Shown: positions 26,620 through 34,445 of the stretch, piece after piece | Numbering within the stretch: position 1 is the stretch's first letter | Layout of the letters: each line of letters begins with the position of its first letter | NCBI RefSeq assembly: GCF_019400745.1 | Contig: NZ_WJIB01000008.1 | Coordinates: forward strand, 1 to 64,000 | Length of the DNA stretch: 64,000 nucleotides | Origin: Cohnella sp. CFH 77786 | GTDB taxonomy: Bacteria; Bacillota; Bacilli; Paenibacillales; Paenibacillaceae | Direction: 5' to 3' | Program-made: the position numbers and the translations under genes | The notes under the pieces: generated by a model | Told to the model about the DNA's origin: nothing | The model's database searches: none | What the model saw: the letters and a program-made list of their open reading frames with translations, nothing else

Positions 26620-27393
26620 TCACTCCGCGCGCTTGACCGCCAATACGCGAAGCCTTCGGTAATCCAACAGCCAGTGTCCGTTTTCGTAATGCTTCGATCT
26701 CAACCTCTCCGCGGTTTCCGCGAACCATTCCTCTTTTTCCGTCTCCTTCGCGCCCGGAACGAGTGCCCAACCGAACATCTCCAGCCAATTCTTCATCCCA
26801 TCCGCACCGTCCAACCGCGTCGGCCGGTCGATCAGCATGGCGAACCGAACTTCGAAGCCATGACGCTCCAGCAGCGCGGCATACTCTCCGACGCGGGGAA
26901 AATACCAGGGCATCACCCAAGCATCCAGTCTTCCCCTTCGGCGCAAAGTCTCCCAGAGCGCTTCAATCACGCTTTGCACGTTTCCCGCACCCCCGAATTC
27001 GGCCGCCAGCCTCCCTCCCGGTACGAGGCTGTCCGCGATCGTCCGGACCGCCGCCTCGGCATCCGTCATCCAATGAAGCGCCGCGTTGCTGAAGACGGCG
27101 TCATATCGGTCATCCGGTAGCCAATTCGTGCCGTCCGCGCAATGGAATTCAAGCCGCGGGTATTTGTTTCGCGCCCTTTCGATCATTTCCGGGGAAATAT
27201 CCACACCCGCGACAGCGGCACCCGACTCCGCGATGACCGCCGCCAAATCTCCGGTTCCGCAGCCGAAATCCAGAATCCGTTCTCCCGCTTGCGGCTTCAA
27301 CCACTCGAGCACGTCCTCCCCGTACTTCGACACGAAGCCCATCGTGCGGTCGTAGGTTTCCGCGGCCCAATGGGTACTCTGTTCGTTTGCCAT
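26620..27393 (-). CDS. Class I SAM-dependent methyltransferase
   Basis: A 257-aa Rossmann-fold methyltransferase resembling trans-aconitate 2-methyltransferase (Tam). The SAM-binding motif I is ILDFGCGTGDLAAVIAESGA, followed by VAGVDISPEMIERAR (motif II), and YDAVFSNAALHWM (motif IV), which is characteristic of Tam-like enzymes. The C-terminal half, PWYFPRVGEYAALLERHGFE, fits the same group. GGGAGGCGGGCAAT precedes the ATG. The substrate is inferred by similarity only. Confidence 0.85.
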   Translation of the reverse strand: MANEQSTHWAAETYDRTMGFVSKYGEDVLEWLKPQAGERILDFGCGTGDLAAVIAESGAAVAGVDISPEMIERARNKYPRLEFHCADGTNWLPDDRYDAVFSNAALHWMTDAEAAVRTIADSLVPGGRLAAEFGGAGNVQSVIEALWETLRRRGRLDAWVMPWYFPRVGEYAALLERHGFEVRFAMLIDRPTRLDGADGMKNWLEMFGWALVPGAKETEKEEWFAETAERLRSKHYENGHWLLDYRRLRVLAVKRAE

Positions 27394-27531
27394 ATTGCCC
27401 GCCTCCCGCTTCTTGGTAAACCGTTTATACCATGCGGGAGCTTGATTGTGGAAATATATAAAATAGATAAAATATATAGATATTACCTATCGTAAAATAA
27501 AAAAGAGGCCCTGACCGGCCCCGGCATCCCT

Positions 27532-27918
27532 TTACCTTTTTCCAAACAGCGGTTTTCTCACGATCTTGTAAGCCGCCTCCTGCTCCTTGGCCAAATGCTG
27601 GACTTTGCTCACGTTGGCTTCCGATACGGTTGCGAATTTGCTGTCCTTCGACCAGGGGTACTCGAAATAAACTTTGCGCGTTTTCGGATCGAACGCAACG
27701 GCGTGATGGAGATTGACGAGATTCGTGCGGTCGAGCCTTTCGAACCCGGTCCCCTTGAGCAGGGTCTGCAGCTCTTCCAGCGTGGTAGGGTAGAAGTATG
27801 TAGCGTCCTTCGTGTCGAACTCGGGACCGCCCGCCGTTGGACGGATCGCGATCAAATCTTCCACGTTCACGGTACAGGGATTGCCGTCGCGGTCCAGCAA
27901 CCGGATTTGCTCGGACAT
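27532..27918 (-). CDS. Stand-alone LytTR DNA-binding protein
   Basis: A 128-aa protein consisting of little more than one LytTR domain: VEDLIAIRPT at the start, FYPTTLEELQTLLKGTGFER, then LVNLHHAVAFDP and YFEYPWSKDSKFATVSEANV. LytTR domains bind direct repeats in promoters. There is no receiver, kinase partner or membrane part, so the signal is unknown. ATG 27918 follows GGGGAGAGGAAAGC. Downstream of the stop is a TTTTTTATTTTA tract behind a weak hairpin. Similar small LytTR proteins in related bacteria control neighbouring genes, but no obvious target is next to it. Confidence 0.78.
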   Translation of the reverse strand: MSEQIRLLDRDGNPCTVNVEDLIAIRPTAGGPEFDTKDATYFYPTTLEELQTLLKGTGFERLDRTNLVNLHHAVAFDPKTRKVYFEYPWSKDSKFATVSEANVSKVQHLAKEQEAAYKIVRKPLFGKR

Positions 27919-28069
27919 GCTTTCCTCTCCCCTCACGAATTCGCGTTTGCCTAACCATCCGGGCGTACGATTCCCATCATCCTGTTACTTCTCCAATTAT
28001 ACCAATTCAGGTCATCGATAGGAAAGTGTTATCGCAGGTTGACGGTTGGTAAATATTTCCGAAACGGAA

Positions 28070-28103
28070 TCCCCGTACTCCGGCATCGCCGGAAATACGG
28101 GGA
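28070..28103 (-). terminator. Hairpin downstream of prkA
   Basis: TCCCCGTA pairs with TACGGGGA, and within it TCCGGC with GCCGGA, giving a long nearly perfect stem about 47 bases after the prkA stop. It is followed by TTCCGTTTC on the minus strand, a weak T-tract. Confidence 0.6.
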
Positions 28104-28149
28104 CTCGTCACCGTTGCCTTGAGCATTCCCGTTATCGCTGCCGTGTTCC

Positions 28150-30045
28150 TCACCGGTTCAGCAAGCTGCCCACGTACCGCAGCAGCTCGTTCGCGCAAAC
28201 CGGGCAGTAGCCGTGCTCGTCGATCAGCCGTTTGGTCACCTCGTTGATCCGTTTGAGCTGGTTCTCGTCCGGCGTCTTGGTCGAGGTCGTAATCTTCACG
28301 ATGTCCTTCAAATCCGCGAACAGCTTCTTCTCGATCGCTTCGCGGAGCCGCTCGTGCGTGTTGTAGTCGAATTTGCGCCCTTTGCGGGAGAAGGCCGAAA
28401 TCCGGATGAGGATTTCTTCGCGGAACGCTTTCTTCGCGTTCTCGGAGACGCCGATCTGCTCCTCGATCGACCGCATCAGCCTCTCGTCCGGATCCATTTC
28501 CTCCCCGGTCAGCGGGTCCTTGATTTTCGCCCAGTTGCAGTAAGCCTCGATATTGTCCAGATAATTCTCGAACAGGGTCCGCGCGGATTCCTCGAACGAA
28601 TAGACGAACGCCTTCTGCACTTCCTTCTTGGCGAGGTTGTCGTACTCTTTGCGGGCCACCGAAATGAAATTGAGGTACTTCTCCCGTTCCTCCTTGGTGA
28701 TCGAAGGGTGTTGATCGAGGCCGTCCTTCAGGGCACGTAGGACATCGAGCGCATTGATGCAGGGAAGGTCGTGCTTAATCAGCGCGCTGGAGATCCGGTT
28801 GATGACGTAGCGCGGGTCGATGCCGGACATCCCTTCCTCCGCGTACTCGTTCTGCATTTCCTTGAGATCCGCTTCCTTGTAGCCCTCCACCTCTTCCCCA
28901 TCGTACATCCTCATTTTTTTCACGAGGTCCATGCCCTGTTTCTTCGATTCCTTGAGCCGCGTCAAAATGGAAAAGATGGCGGCGGCGCGGAGGGCGTGGG
29001 GGGCGATGTGCACGTGGCTCATGTCCGATTGGCCGATCAGCTTCGTGTATATTTTCTCTTCCTGCGTCACCTTCAGATTGTAGGGAATGGGCATCACGAT
29101 CATGCGGGACTGCAGCGCCTCGTTCTTCTTGTTGGAAATGAATGACTTGTATTCGGATTCGTTCGTATGCGCTACGATGAGCTCATCGGCGCTGATCAGC
29201 GCGAACCGACCTGCCTTGAAATTGCCTTCCTGCGTCAGCGACAGCAGATTCCACAGAAATTTCTCGTCGCACTTGAGCATCTCCTGGAACTCCATCAGCC
29301 CGCGGTTCGCTTTGTTGAGTTCCCCGTCGAACCGGTACGCCCGGGGGTCGGATTCCGATCCGTATTCCGTGATCGTGGAAAAATCGATGCTGCCCGTAAG
29401 GTCGGCGATGTCCTGCGATTTCGGATCCGAGGGACTGAACGTGCCGATGCCGACGCGGTTCTCTTCCGAAATCAGCACCCGCTCCACCGGAACGCGTTCG
29501 ATATCTCCGCCGTATTCCGTCCTCAGCCGCATTTGGCAGGAGGGACACAGGTTGCCTTCGATCCGGACGCCCAGCTCCCGTTCCACGTCCGAACGCAGCT
29601 CGCTCGGAATGAGATGCAGGGGCTCCTCGTGCATCGGACAGCCTTTGATTGCGTAGACTGCACCTTTATCCATCCGCGAGAATTGCTCCAGCCCTTTCTT
29701 CAGCAAGGTAACGATCGTCGATTTGCCTCCGCTCACGGGTCCCATGAGCAGAAGAATCCGTTTGCGGACGTCCAGCCGCCGGGCGGCGGAGTGGAAGTAT
29801 TCCTCCACCAGCCTCTCCATGGTCCGATCCAAGCCGAAAATTTCCTTTTCGAAAAACTTGTATTGTTTGACGCCGCCAGATTCCTCTACTCCCTGCGACA
29901 CGATCATCTCATAAACGCGGGCGTGAGCCGTCATCGCCGGCGTGGGATCGCGGCGAAGCAGATCGATGTAGTCCCGAAACGTTCCCGTCCAGCTCAGCTT
30001 CTCGCTCTCGGCCCGGTACTCCGCGATCCGCTTGAATATGTCCAT
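28150..30045 (-). CDS. prkA: PrkA family serine protein kinase
   Basis: A 631-aa member of the PrkA/YeaG family. The N-terminal AAA+ part holds Walker A GPVSGGKSTIVTLLK at about 110 and a zinc-like CPSCQMR; the C-terminal part is the PrkA-type kinase domain. In B. subtilis PrkA is linked to sporulation and early sigma-K activity, and an ATP-dependent protease role has also been proposed. ATG 30045 follows GAGGAGGAAGCGGG. The usual neighbours are a DUF444 protein (YhbH) and SpoVR; here only spoVR is in the window, 7 kb away. Confidence 0.93.
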   Translation of the reverse strand: MDIFKRIAEYRAESEKLSWTGTFRDYIDLLRRDPTPAMTAHARVYEMIVSQGVEESGGVKQYKFFEKEIFGLDRTMERLVEEYFHSAARRLDVRKRILLLMGPVSGGKSTIVTLLKKGLEQFSRMDKGAVYAIKGCPMHEEPLHLIPSELRSDVERELGVRIEGNLCPSCQMRLRTEYGGDIERVPVERVLISEENRVGIGTFSPSDPKSQDIADLTGSIDFSTITEYGSESDPRAYRFDGELNKANRGLMEFQEMLKCDEKFLWNLLSLTQEGNFKAGRFALISADELIVAHTNESEYKSFISNKKNEALQSRMIVMPIPYNLKVTQEEKIYTKLIGQSDMSHVHIAPHALRAAAIFSILTRLKESKKQGMDLVKKMRMYDGEEVEGYKEADLKEMQNEYAEEGMSGIDPRYVINRISSALIKHDLPCINALDVLRALKDGLDQHPSITKEEREKYLNFISVARKEYDNLAKKEVQKAFVYSFEESARTLFENYLDNIEAYCNWAKIKDPLTGEEMDPDERLMRSIEEQIGVSENAKKAFREEILIRISAFSRKGRKFDYNTHERLREAIEKKLFADLKDIVKITTSTKTPDENQLKRINEVTKRLIDEHGYCPVCANELLRYVGSLLNR

Positions 30046-30203
30046 CCCGCTTCCTCCTCGCTCTCTGTCTCTGCAAAAACGTATTACATACCTATGCGGG
30101 CGGGTAGACGAAGTTGCCCGTGACCTGCTCGTTCTCATGCTATAATGTCTTCAATACGCGATAGCGGAGAGAGTTTGACTCCGTCATTAGAGGAGGAACC
30201 GGC

Positions 30204-31049
30204 GTGGCCATTGCCCGCGAAACGGAGCTGTACCCTCCCGTCAAATCGTTTTTCGAGCGGCGGGGGTACGAGGTAAAGGCGGAAATCCGCGGCTGCGACC
30301 TCGTTGCCGTCCGCCCGGACGAACCGGATCCGACGATCGTCGAGATGAAGAAAATTTTCACGCTCCCCCTGCTCCTGCAAGGGGTCGACCGGCAGAAGAC
30401 GGGCGCTTACGTGTGGCTCGCCGTCGAGCGCAACCGTACCAAACGGGGAGCCCACAACCAGCGATATCACGAGCTGACCGAGCTCTGCCGCCGCCTGCGG
30501 CTCGGGCTGCTGACGGTTTCCTTCTATAAAACCAAAGAACCCGTAATCGACGTCTGGTGCGAACCCGGGGGGACCGCCCCGGCATCCCGAGTCCCCGCTT
30601 CGGTCGCCGCGGAAGCGGCTCTCGCTTACGGAGTGGATCCGGCCCCGGCCAGAGGCCGATCCCGGAAGGCGGCCGCCCGCCTGCTGCAGGAATTCGGCGC
30701 CCGCAGCGGCGACTACAACGTCGGTGGCAGCACGGGCAGAAAGCTCGTGACCGCTTACCGGGAACGGGCGCTGCAATGCGCGCTCGCGCTGCGCTGCCAC
30801 GGTCCGTCTTCTCCGAAGAAAATCCGCGAATGGACGGGGGTCGCCAGCGCCGGCAACCTGCTGCGCGACAACGTGTACGGCTGGTTCGCCCGGGTGGAGA
30901 AAGGCGTCTACCGTCTCCTGCCGGCCGGTGAAGCCGCTCTTCGGGAATATGCGGACGTGACGGCCGTATGGGCATCTCGGTTCCCTTGGGCCGCCGGATG
31001 GCAAACGTCGGACGATGCCGCCGGCGCCAGGGAGGCTGCTCTTCCATGA
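30204..31049 (+). CDS. DUF2161 family putative nuclease-fold protein
   Basis: A 281-aa protein with the DUF2161 pattern: ETELYPPVKSFFERRGYEVKA, then GCDLVAVR and IVEMKKIFTLPLLLQGVDR. The Asp of GCDLVAV and the E-x-K of VEMKK fit a PD-(D/E)XK nuclease core, and the family is described as a putative phosphodiesterase. The C-terminal part (SPKKIREWTGVASAGNLLRD) looks like a winged helix. GAGGAGGAACCGGCGTG leads into the GTG/ATG start; a TATAAT at 30141-30146 may be its -10. Its last codon overlaps the Rieske gene by ATGA, implying coupled translation. Confidence 0.82.
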   Translation: MAIARETELYPPVKSFFERRGYEVKAEIRGCDLVAVRPDEPDPTIVEMKKIFTLPLLLQGVDRQKTGAYVWLAVERNRTKRGAHNQRYHELTELCRRLRLGLLTVSFYKTKEPVIDVWCEPGGTAPASRVPASVAAEAALAYGVDPAPARGRSRKAAARLLQEFGARSGDYNVGGSTGRKLVTAYRERALQCALALRCHGPSSPKKIREWTGVASAGNLLRDNVYGWFARVEKGVYRLLPAGEAALREYADVTAVWASRFPWAAGWQTSDDAAGAREAALP

Positions 31050-31369
31050 CGGACGAACACGATCAAGAAACGGTCTGCCTGGGTTCTCCCGAGGATTACG
31101 GGACTTTCCCCGCGTCCGTGACGCTGAACGGAGCGCCTTATTGGCTTGTCCGAGAGGGTGAGACGGGATTTCGCCTGCTCTCCGCGCTCTGTCCGCACGC
31201 GGGCGGAGACGTCGCCTTGCATGGGGACGTGTTCTTCTGCCCGCTGCATTTCTGGACGTTCGGCCAACCGGACGGCGACTGCCGGAACGTTCCGGGCGAA
31301 AGGCTCATGCGGCGGGAAGTGGAACGGAGAGGGGACGGACGGCTGTATGCCGTAGGCAGGGACTACTGA
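31046..31369 (+). CDS. Small Rieske [2Fe-2S] protein
   Basis: A 107-aa stand-alone Rieske domain, like NirD or a dioxygenase-type ferredoxin. Both cluster motifs are complete: C-x-H in ALCPHAGGDVALHG and C-x2-H in FFCPLHFWTF. The ATG overlaps the DUF2161 stop (ATGA) and GGGAGG lies 9 bases before it. It would carry electrons to an unknown oxidoreductase; no reductase or oxygenase gene is adjacent, and the pairing with a nuclease-like protein is unexpected. Confidence 0.88.
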   Translation: MTDEHDQETVCLGSPEDYGTFPASVTLNGAPYWLVREGETGFRLLSALCPHAGGDVALHGDVFFCPLHFWTFGQPDGDCRNVPGERLMRREVERRGDGRLYAVGRDY

Positions 31370-31393
31370 TATTCGGCGTCCGGAGCCGGTTGG

Positions 31394-32539
31394 TTACCCG
31401 AAATCGGTGGAACGCCCGACAAAATCCCCTATCGCTTCCAGCAATCGCGAGACGCCGGTCTTCAGCTGCCGCTCGTCGCTGAAAGCGAAGGTGAGACGGA
31501 GCGTGTTCCCTTCCGGCTGCGCCGCGTAGAAAGGCGCTCCCGGTTGGAACATCAAGCCTCGGATCCAGGCCCCCCGGAGCAGCGCCTCCCCGTCCAGGCC
31601 TTCGGGAAGCTTCAGCCATAGATGAATGCCGCCGTCGGGATTCCTCCAGCCGAGACCGCGCATGCGCTGCTGACCCAGCAGCGCGGTAACCCGCCGCATC
31701 CGTTCCCCGCACTGCACGCGCAGCATATCGACCAGTGGCTCCAGCGGCTGGTCCCGAATCAAATCCGCCAGCGCTTGCCGCTCCAATGGCGTGACCCCCG
31801 GTTCCGCCGGAACCTCCTCGCCGCCTCGGGCCGCAGGATACCACCGTTTGAGCGTCTCCTCTTCGCCCGCAAGCCAGCCGAACCGCAGTTCCGCCACCAA
31901 ACCCGGAGGCAGCTGTCCGATCGACAAGACGCCTTCCGGCACGGATGCAAGCCGGATCCCGGCCTCGCCCGCGTCTCCGTGATAAGCCAGCATCTCATGA
32001 CGGTCATCCCGCAGCATCAGCACGCCGGTTTCCCGGCAGACGGCGGTCACGGACCGCACAAGATCCTCCGGCCATACGGCTCCTTCCGGATCCGTACAGG
32101 CCGGGGCTGCGTACAGGACCCGCGGGCGGTGCCGGCTAATCGCTTTCTTGAGCGCATCCGGATCCACGCCCGCTCCGTCCCCTTGCACGGCTTCGACCCG
32201 CAATCCCGCTTTGCGGAACGTTTGCAGCGCGGAACGGGACGTAAGCCGTTCAACCAGCACGACATCCCCAGGCCTCCACGACCGCTCCGCCAGCAGGGAT
32301 AAAGCGGCGTCCGCTCCCGGCGTCAGCTTCAGCCGCCCGATCCGTCCTTCCGCTTTCCCTCGCAGCAATCCGCGCGCCAATACCGTTTTCAAATCGTCGC
32401 TCTCTTCCGGCCCCGCCGATCCCGAGATGCCTTGCTGGCGGAACCGTTCCGCCGCATGCGCCAGCCTCTCCTCCCAATCGGCCGCCGATACCAACCCGTC
32501 CTTCGGCCATCCGCCCATCCAATTGATGATTTTGTTCAT
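31394..32539 (-). CDS. Aminotransferase-fold protein lacking the PLP lysine
   Basis: A 381-aa fold type I aminotransferase homologue related to the C-terminal domain of MocR regulators, without their winged helix. The usual layout is visible: LTPGADAALSLLAERSW, PGDVVLVERLTSRSALQTFR, APACTDPEGAVWPEDL, LMLRDDRHEMLAY (with the pyridine-N Asp) and the late Arg in NTLRLTFAF. At the Schiff-base site the family has IGTFSK-x-L-x-PGLRLGY; here it reads SIGQLPPGLVAELRFGWLAG, which aligns without gaps and puts Pro where Lys should be. I infer a pseudoenzyme or a regulatory ligand-binding protein. GGGGGAGGGAAAGT precedes the ATG. Confidence 0.75.
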   Translation of the reverse strand: MNKIINWMGGWPKDGLVSAADWEERLAHAAERFRQQGISGSAGPEESDDLKTVLARGLLRGKAEGRIGRLKLTPGADAALSLLAERSWRPGDVVLVERLTSRSALQTFRKAGLRVEAVQGDGAGVDPDALKKAISRHRPRVLYAAPACTDPEGAVWPEDLVRSVTAVCRETGVLMLRDDRHEMLAYHGDAGEAGIRLASVPEGVLSIGQLPPGLVAELRFGWLAGEEETLKRWYPAARGGEEVPAEPGVTPLERQALADLIRDQPLEPLVDMLRVQCGERMRRVTALLGQQRMRGLGWRNPDGGIHLWLKLPEGLDGEALLRGAWIRGLMFQPGAPFYAAQPEGNTLRLTFAFSDERQLKTGVSRLLEAIGDFVGRSTDFG

Positions 32540-32642
32540 ACTTTCCCTCCCCCGTCGAGCATCTAACTGTTCCATATGTATGCGGGTGAGGTTTCGTAAA
32601 ATGTGAAAGACCCGAGAAGTCTCTTGTCTTTCGGTTTGCGGA

Positions 32643-32908
32643 TCATGGCTTGCTGAGCCGGTCCCAGGCGCTTTCAATCGCCGTGAACATTTCTTTGCGG
32701 TCGGTCTTCTTCGGGATATAGGACTGCAATGCCGCGCCGATTTCCCGGTCAAGCCGTCCGGATATTTGGACCGGTTTCACGACAGGGTTTTATTATTCTT
32801 GCTGTAAGCGATAATCTCACCCGCGACCGGGCCGAGCACCTTCGGGTCATCAGCCGCGAGGGTGCCGCAAACCGTAAGCGCACTTCGTTCGCTTGGACTC
32901 GCGGGTGT
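32643..32908 (-). pseudogene. 3' remnant of an ABC solute-binding-protein gene
   Basis: Two overlapping minus-strand frames together look like the C-terminus of an extracellular sugar-binding protein. The first has no start codon and reads LAADDPKVLGPVAGEIIAYS then KNNKTLS and stop; the second, shifted by one frame at about 32778, reads GRLDREIGAALQSYIPKKTD then RKEMFTAIESAWDRLSKP and stop. The second part matches the usual ending of such proteins (ALQ-x-Y, KKTDR, AWDRL). No 5' part or transporter genes are present, so this is the tail of a deleted gene with a frameshift. Confidence 0.6.
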
Positions 32909-32946
32909 TCACAACATTTTGCGTTTTCTTTTTGGCGGTGCTTGGG

Positions 32947-32952
32947 TATAAT
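32947..32952 (+). promoter_or_regulatory. -10 box of the 48-aa membrane protein gene
   Basis: A TATAAT lies 28 bases before the ATG. The expected -35 position (TTTTCT, 17 bases upstream) is poor. Confidence 0.5.
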
Positions 32953-32979
32953 AGAGAAAGTTAAGCGGAGGTGTGGGAG

Positions 32980-33126
32980 ATGTTTCTTGCAGAAGAGGCA
33001 ACGACCCGGGCGATTGAGTTCCTGGGCATGTCCGGCAAATTCTGGATTATCATGATCGTAATGGCTTTGTTCCTCACCGCGATCCTTACGGCGGCTTATA
33101 ACGACGACAAAACCAAAGGACTGTAA
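32980..33126 (+). CDS. Small single-span membrane protein (48 aa)
   Basis: Too short for many gene finders but well equipped: GCGGAGGTGTGGGAG before the ATG, a TATAAT upstream, and a strong terminator 6 bases after the stop. The protein starts MFLAEEATTRAIEFLGMSG, has one hydrophobic helix (FWIIMIVMALFLTAILTAAY) and a short charged end NDDKTKGL. Charge distribution suggests a simple bitopic protein in the cytoplasmic membrane. I recognise no named family. It overlaps no other gene and is read away from the solute-binding-protein remnant. Confidence 0.75.
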   Translation: MFLAEEATTRAIEFLGMSGKFWIIMIVMALFLTAILTAAYNDDKTKGL

Positions 33127-33131
33127 CCCCG

Positions 33132-33170
33132 AATGCCGGGCCGTCGAGACTTCGACGCCCGGCATTTTTC
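33132..33170 (+). terminator. Strong rho-independent terminator
   Basis: AATGCCGGGC-GTCG pairs with CGAC-GCCCGGCATT around a 6-base loop and is followed by TTTC. It directly follows the 48-aa membrane protein gene. Confidence 0.9.
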
Positions 33171-33276
33171 TTTGGCAGACATTTCTGCACAGCGGCGGAG
33201 AGACATGATTTTGATGGTTCGTCGGGAAAACGAGCGGAATAGCGGCGGAGAGACATAAAATGGACGCGTCAAAAAT

Positions 33277-33321
33277 GAAATCGCCCGTTGCTCGCTGTTG
33301 CGGCGAGCGTCGGGCGATTTC
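33277..33321 (-). terminator. Terminator of abrB
   Basis: GAAATCGCCCG pairs with CGGGCGATTTC and, inside, CTCGC with GCGAG. On the minus strand it is followed by ATTTTTG. It lies 20 bases downstream of the abrB stop. Two copies of AGCGGCGGAGAGACAT occur just beyond it (near 33190 and 33241). Confidence 0.8.
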
Positions 33322-33341
33322 GCGTTGCGAGGGACGTATGT

Positions 33342-33584
33342 TTACAGCCCCTGCATCTCCTTCAAGCATACGGCGCAGACATAGCGCTCCTTGAACTCTC
33401 CAACGCCATCCATTGAAGAGCAAAACACGCAGCGAGGCCGGTATCTTTCCAGGATAATATGGTCTCCTTGGACCAAAATTTCGACGGGATCCCCTTCATT
33501 CATCTGATAACGTTTACGCAATGATTTGGGTAACACGATGCGGCCCAATTGGTCCACTTTCCGGACGACGCCTGCAGGTTTCAA
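33342..33584 (-). CDS. abrB: AbrB family transition-state regulator
   Basis: An 80-aa DNA-binding protein. The swapped-hairpin AbrB domain is typical: GVVRKVDQLGRIVLPKSLRK, then YQMNEGDPVEILVQGDHIIL. The C-terminal part carries two Cys pairs, C-x2-C in RCVFCSSMD and C-x2-C in YVCAVCLKEM, a zinc-like arrangement not present in classical B. subtilis AbrB but common in AbrB proteins of Paenibacillaceae. It should bind A+T-rich promoters and delay post-exponential and sporulation genes. The start codon follows a GGAGG-like sequence (GGGAGGAACAG). Confidence 0.88.
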   Translation of the reverse strand: MKPAGVVRKVDQLGRIVLPKSLRKRYQMNEGDPVEILVQGDHIILERYRPRCVFCSSMDGVGEFKERYVCAVCLKEMQGL

Positions 33585-33767
33585 AATCTGTTCCTCCCAT
33601 TCGCGGCTTTTCTAGCTAGTAACTGAAACCTATAGCCACTCTATACGGTTCGATAGAAGGCGGGATAATCCTCCCCGCCGACACATTTGCTTAATATCCT
33701 GCAAATTTCGACAAAAAACTTGTCGACTTCATCAGCATTTAGCGGATTTATTCAAAGAATGGAGGAA

Positions 33768-34247
33768 TTATTCTCCAGCCGGAACGTCGAGTCCCGGAAA
33801 TCCGGTTTGCTTCAAGGCTTCGTAAACCAGGATGGCCGCCGTATTGGCCAGGTTGAGAGAGCGGACCTTGTCGGTCATCGGAAGCCTCATGCAAGTGTCC
33901 GGATGCCGGTCCAGCAATTCCTGGGGAAGGCCTTTCGTTTCTTTGCCGAACACGAAGAAATCCCCGTCCCGGAACTCGAAATCTGAGTACCGTCTCTTCG
34001 AGCGCGTGCTCGTGAAAAAGAACCGGGCCGACGGATGGGCGGCTTGGACTTCCTCGAACGAATCGTAATAAGTGATGTTCACCGCGTACCAATAATCCAG
34101 CCCCGCTCGTTTCAGCTCCCGGTCGTCGGTGGAAAAGCCGAGCGGGCGGACGAGATGAAGATGGGTGCCGGTTGCGGCGCATGTGCGCGCGATGTTGCCC
34201 GTATTCGCGGGAATTTCCGGATGGACGAGTACGATGTGGAACGGCAT
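33768..34247 (-). CDS. trmL: tRNA (cytidine(34)-2'-O)-methyltransferase TrmL
   Basis: A 159-aa SPOUT methyltransferase that 2'-O-methylates the wobble base of some tRNA-Leu. The start MPFHIVLVHPEIPANTGNIA and the trefoil-knot SAM-binding segments FVFGKETKGLPQELL and LPMTDKVRSLNLANTAAILV are diagnostic for TrmL (formerly CspR). ATG 34247 follows AAGGAGGTTCGAC; the open frame continues upstream without family similarity. It lies between abrB and serC on the same strand, apparently in its own unit. Confidence 0.95.
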   Translation of the reverse strand: MPFHIVLVHPEIPANTGNIARTCAATGTHLHLVRPLGFSTDDRELKRAGLDYWYAVNITYYDSFEEVQAAHPSARFFFTSTRSKRRYSDFEFRDGDFFVFGKETKGLPQELLDRHPDTCMRLPMTDKVRSLNLANTAAILVYEALKQTGFPGLDVPAGE

Positions 34248-34400
34248 GTCGAACCTCCTTGCGCAAGGAACCTTTCGCGGGATTCCGGTTCTGTACCCGT
34301 ATCCCTCTGCGTCAGGTAAAACATCGGACAAAACGGCGATAACTCCAAAAGATGAGATAGTCCGATCCAGCAGCACAAACCCGAACGGCCCGGGTCGCGA

Positions 34401-34429
34401 AACAAAACGGCGGCCGCCGGGCCGCCGTT
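34401..34429 (-). terminator. Terminator of serC
   Basis: AACGGCGGCC pairs with GGCCGCCGTT around a 4-base loop, followed on the minus strand by TTGTTTCG. It starts 17 bases after the serC stop. Confidence 0.82.
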
Positions 34430-34445
34430 CGCCATCACCCTCGGT

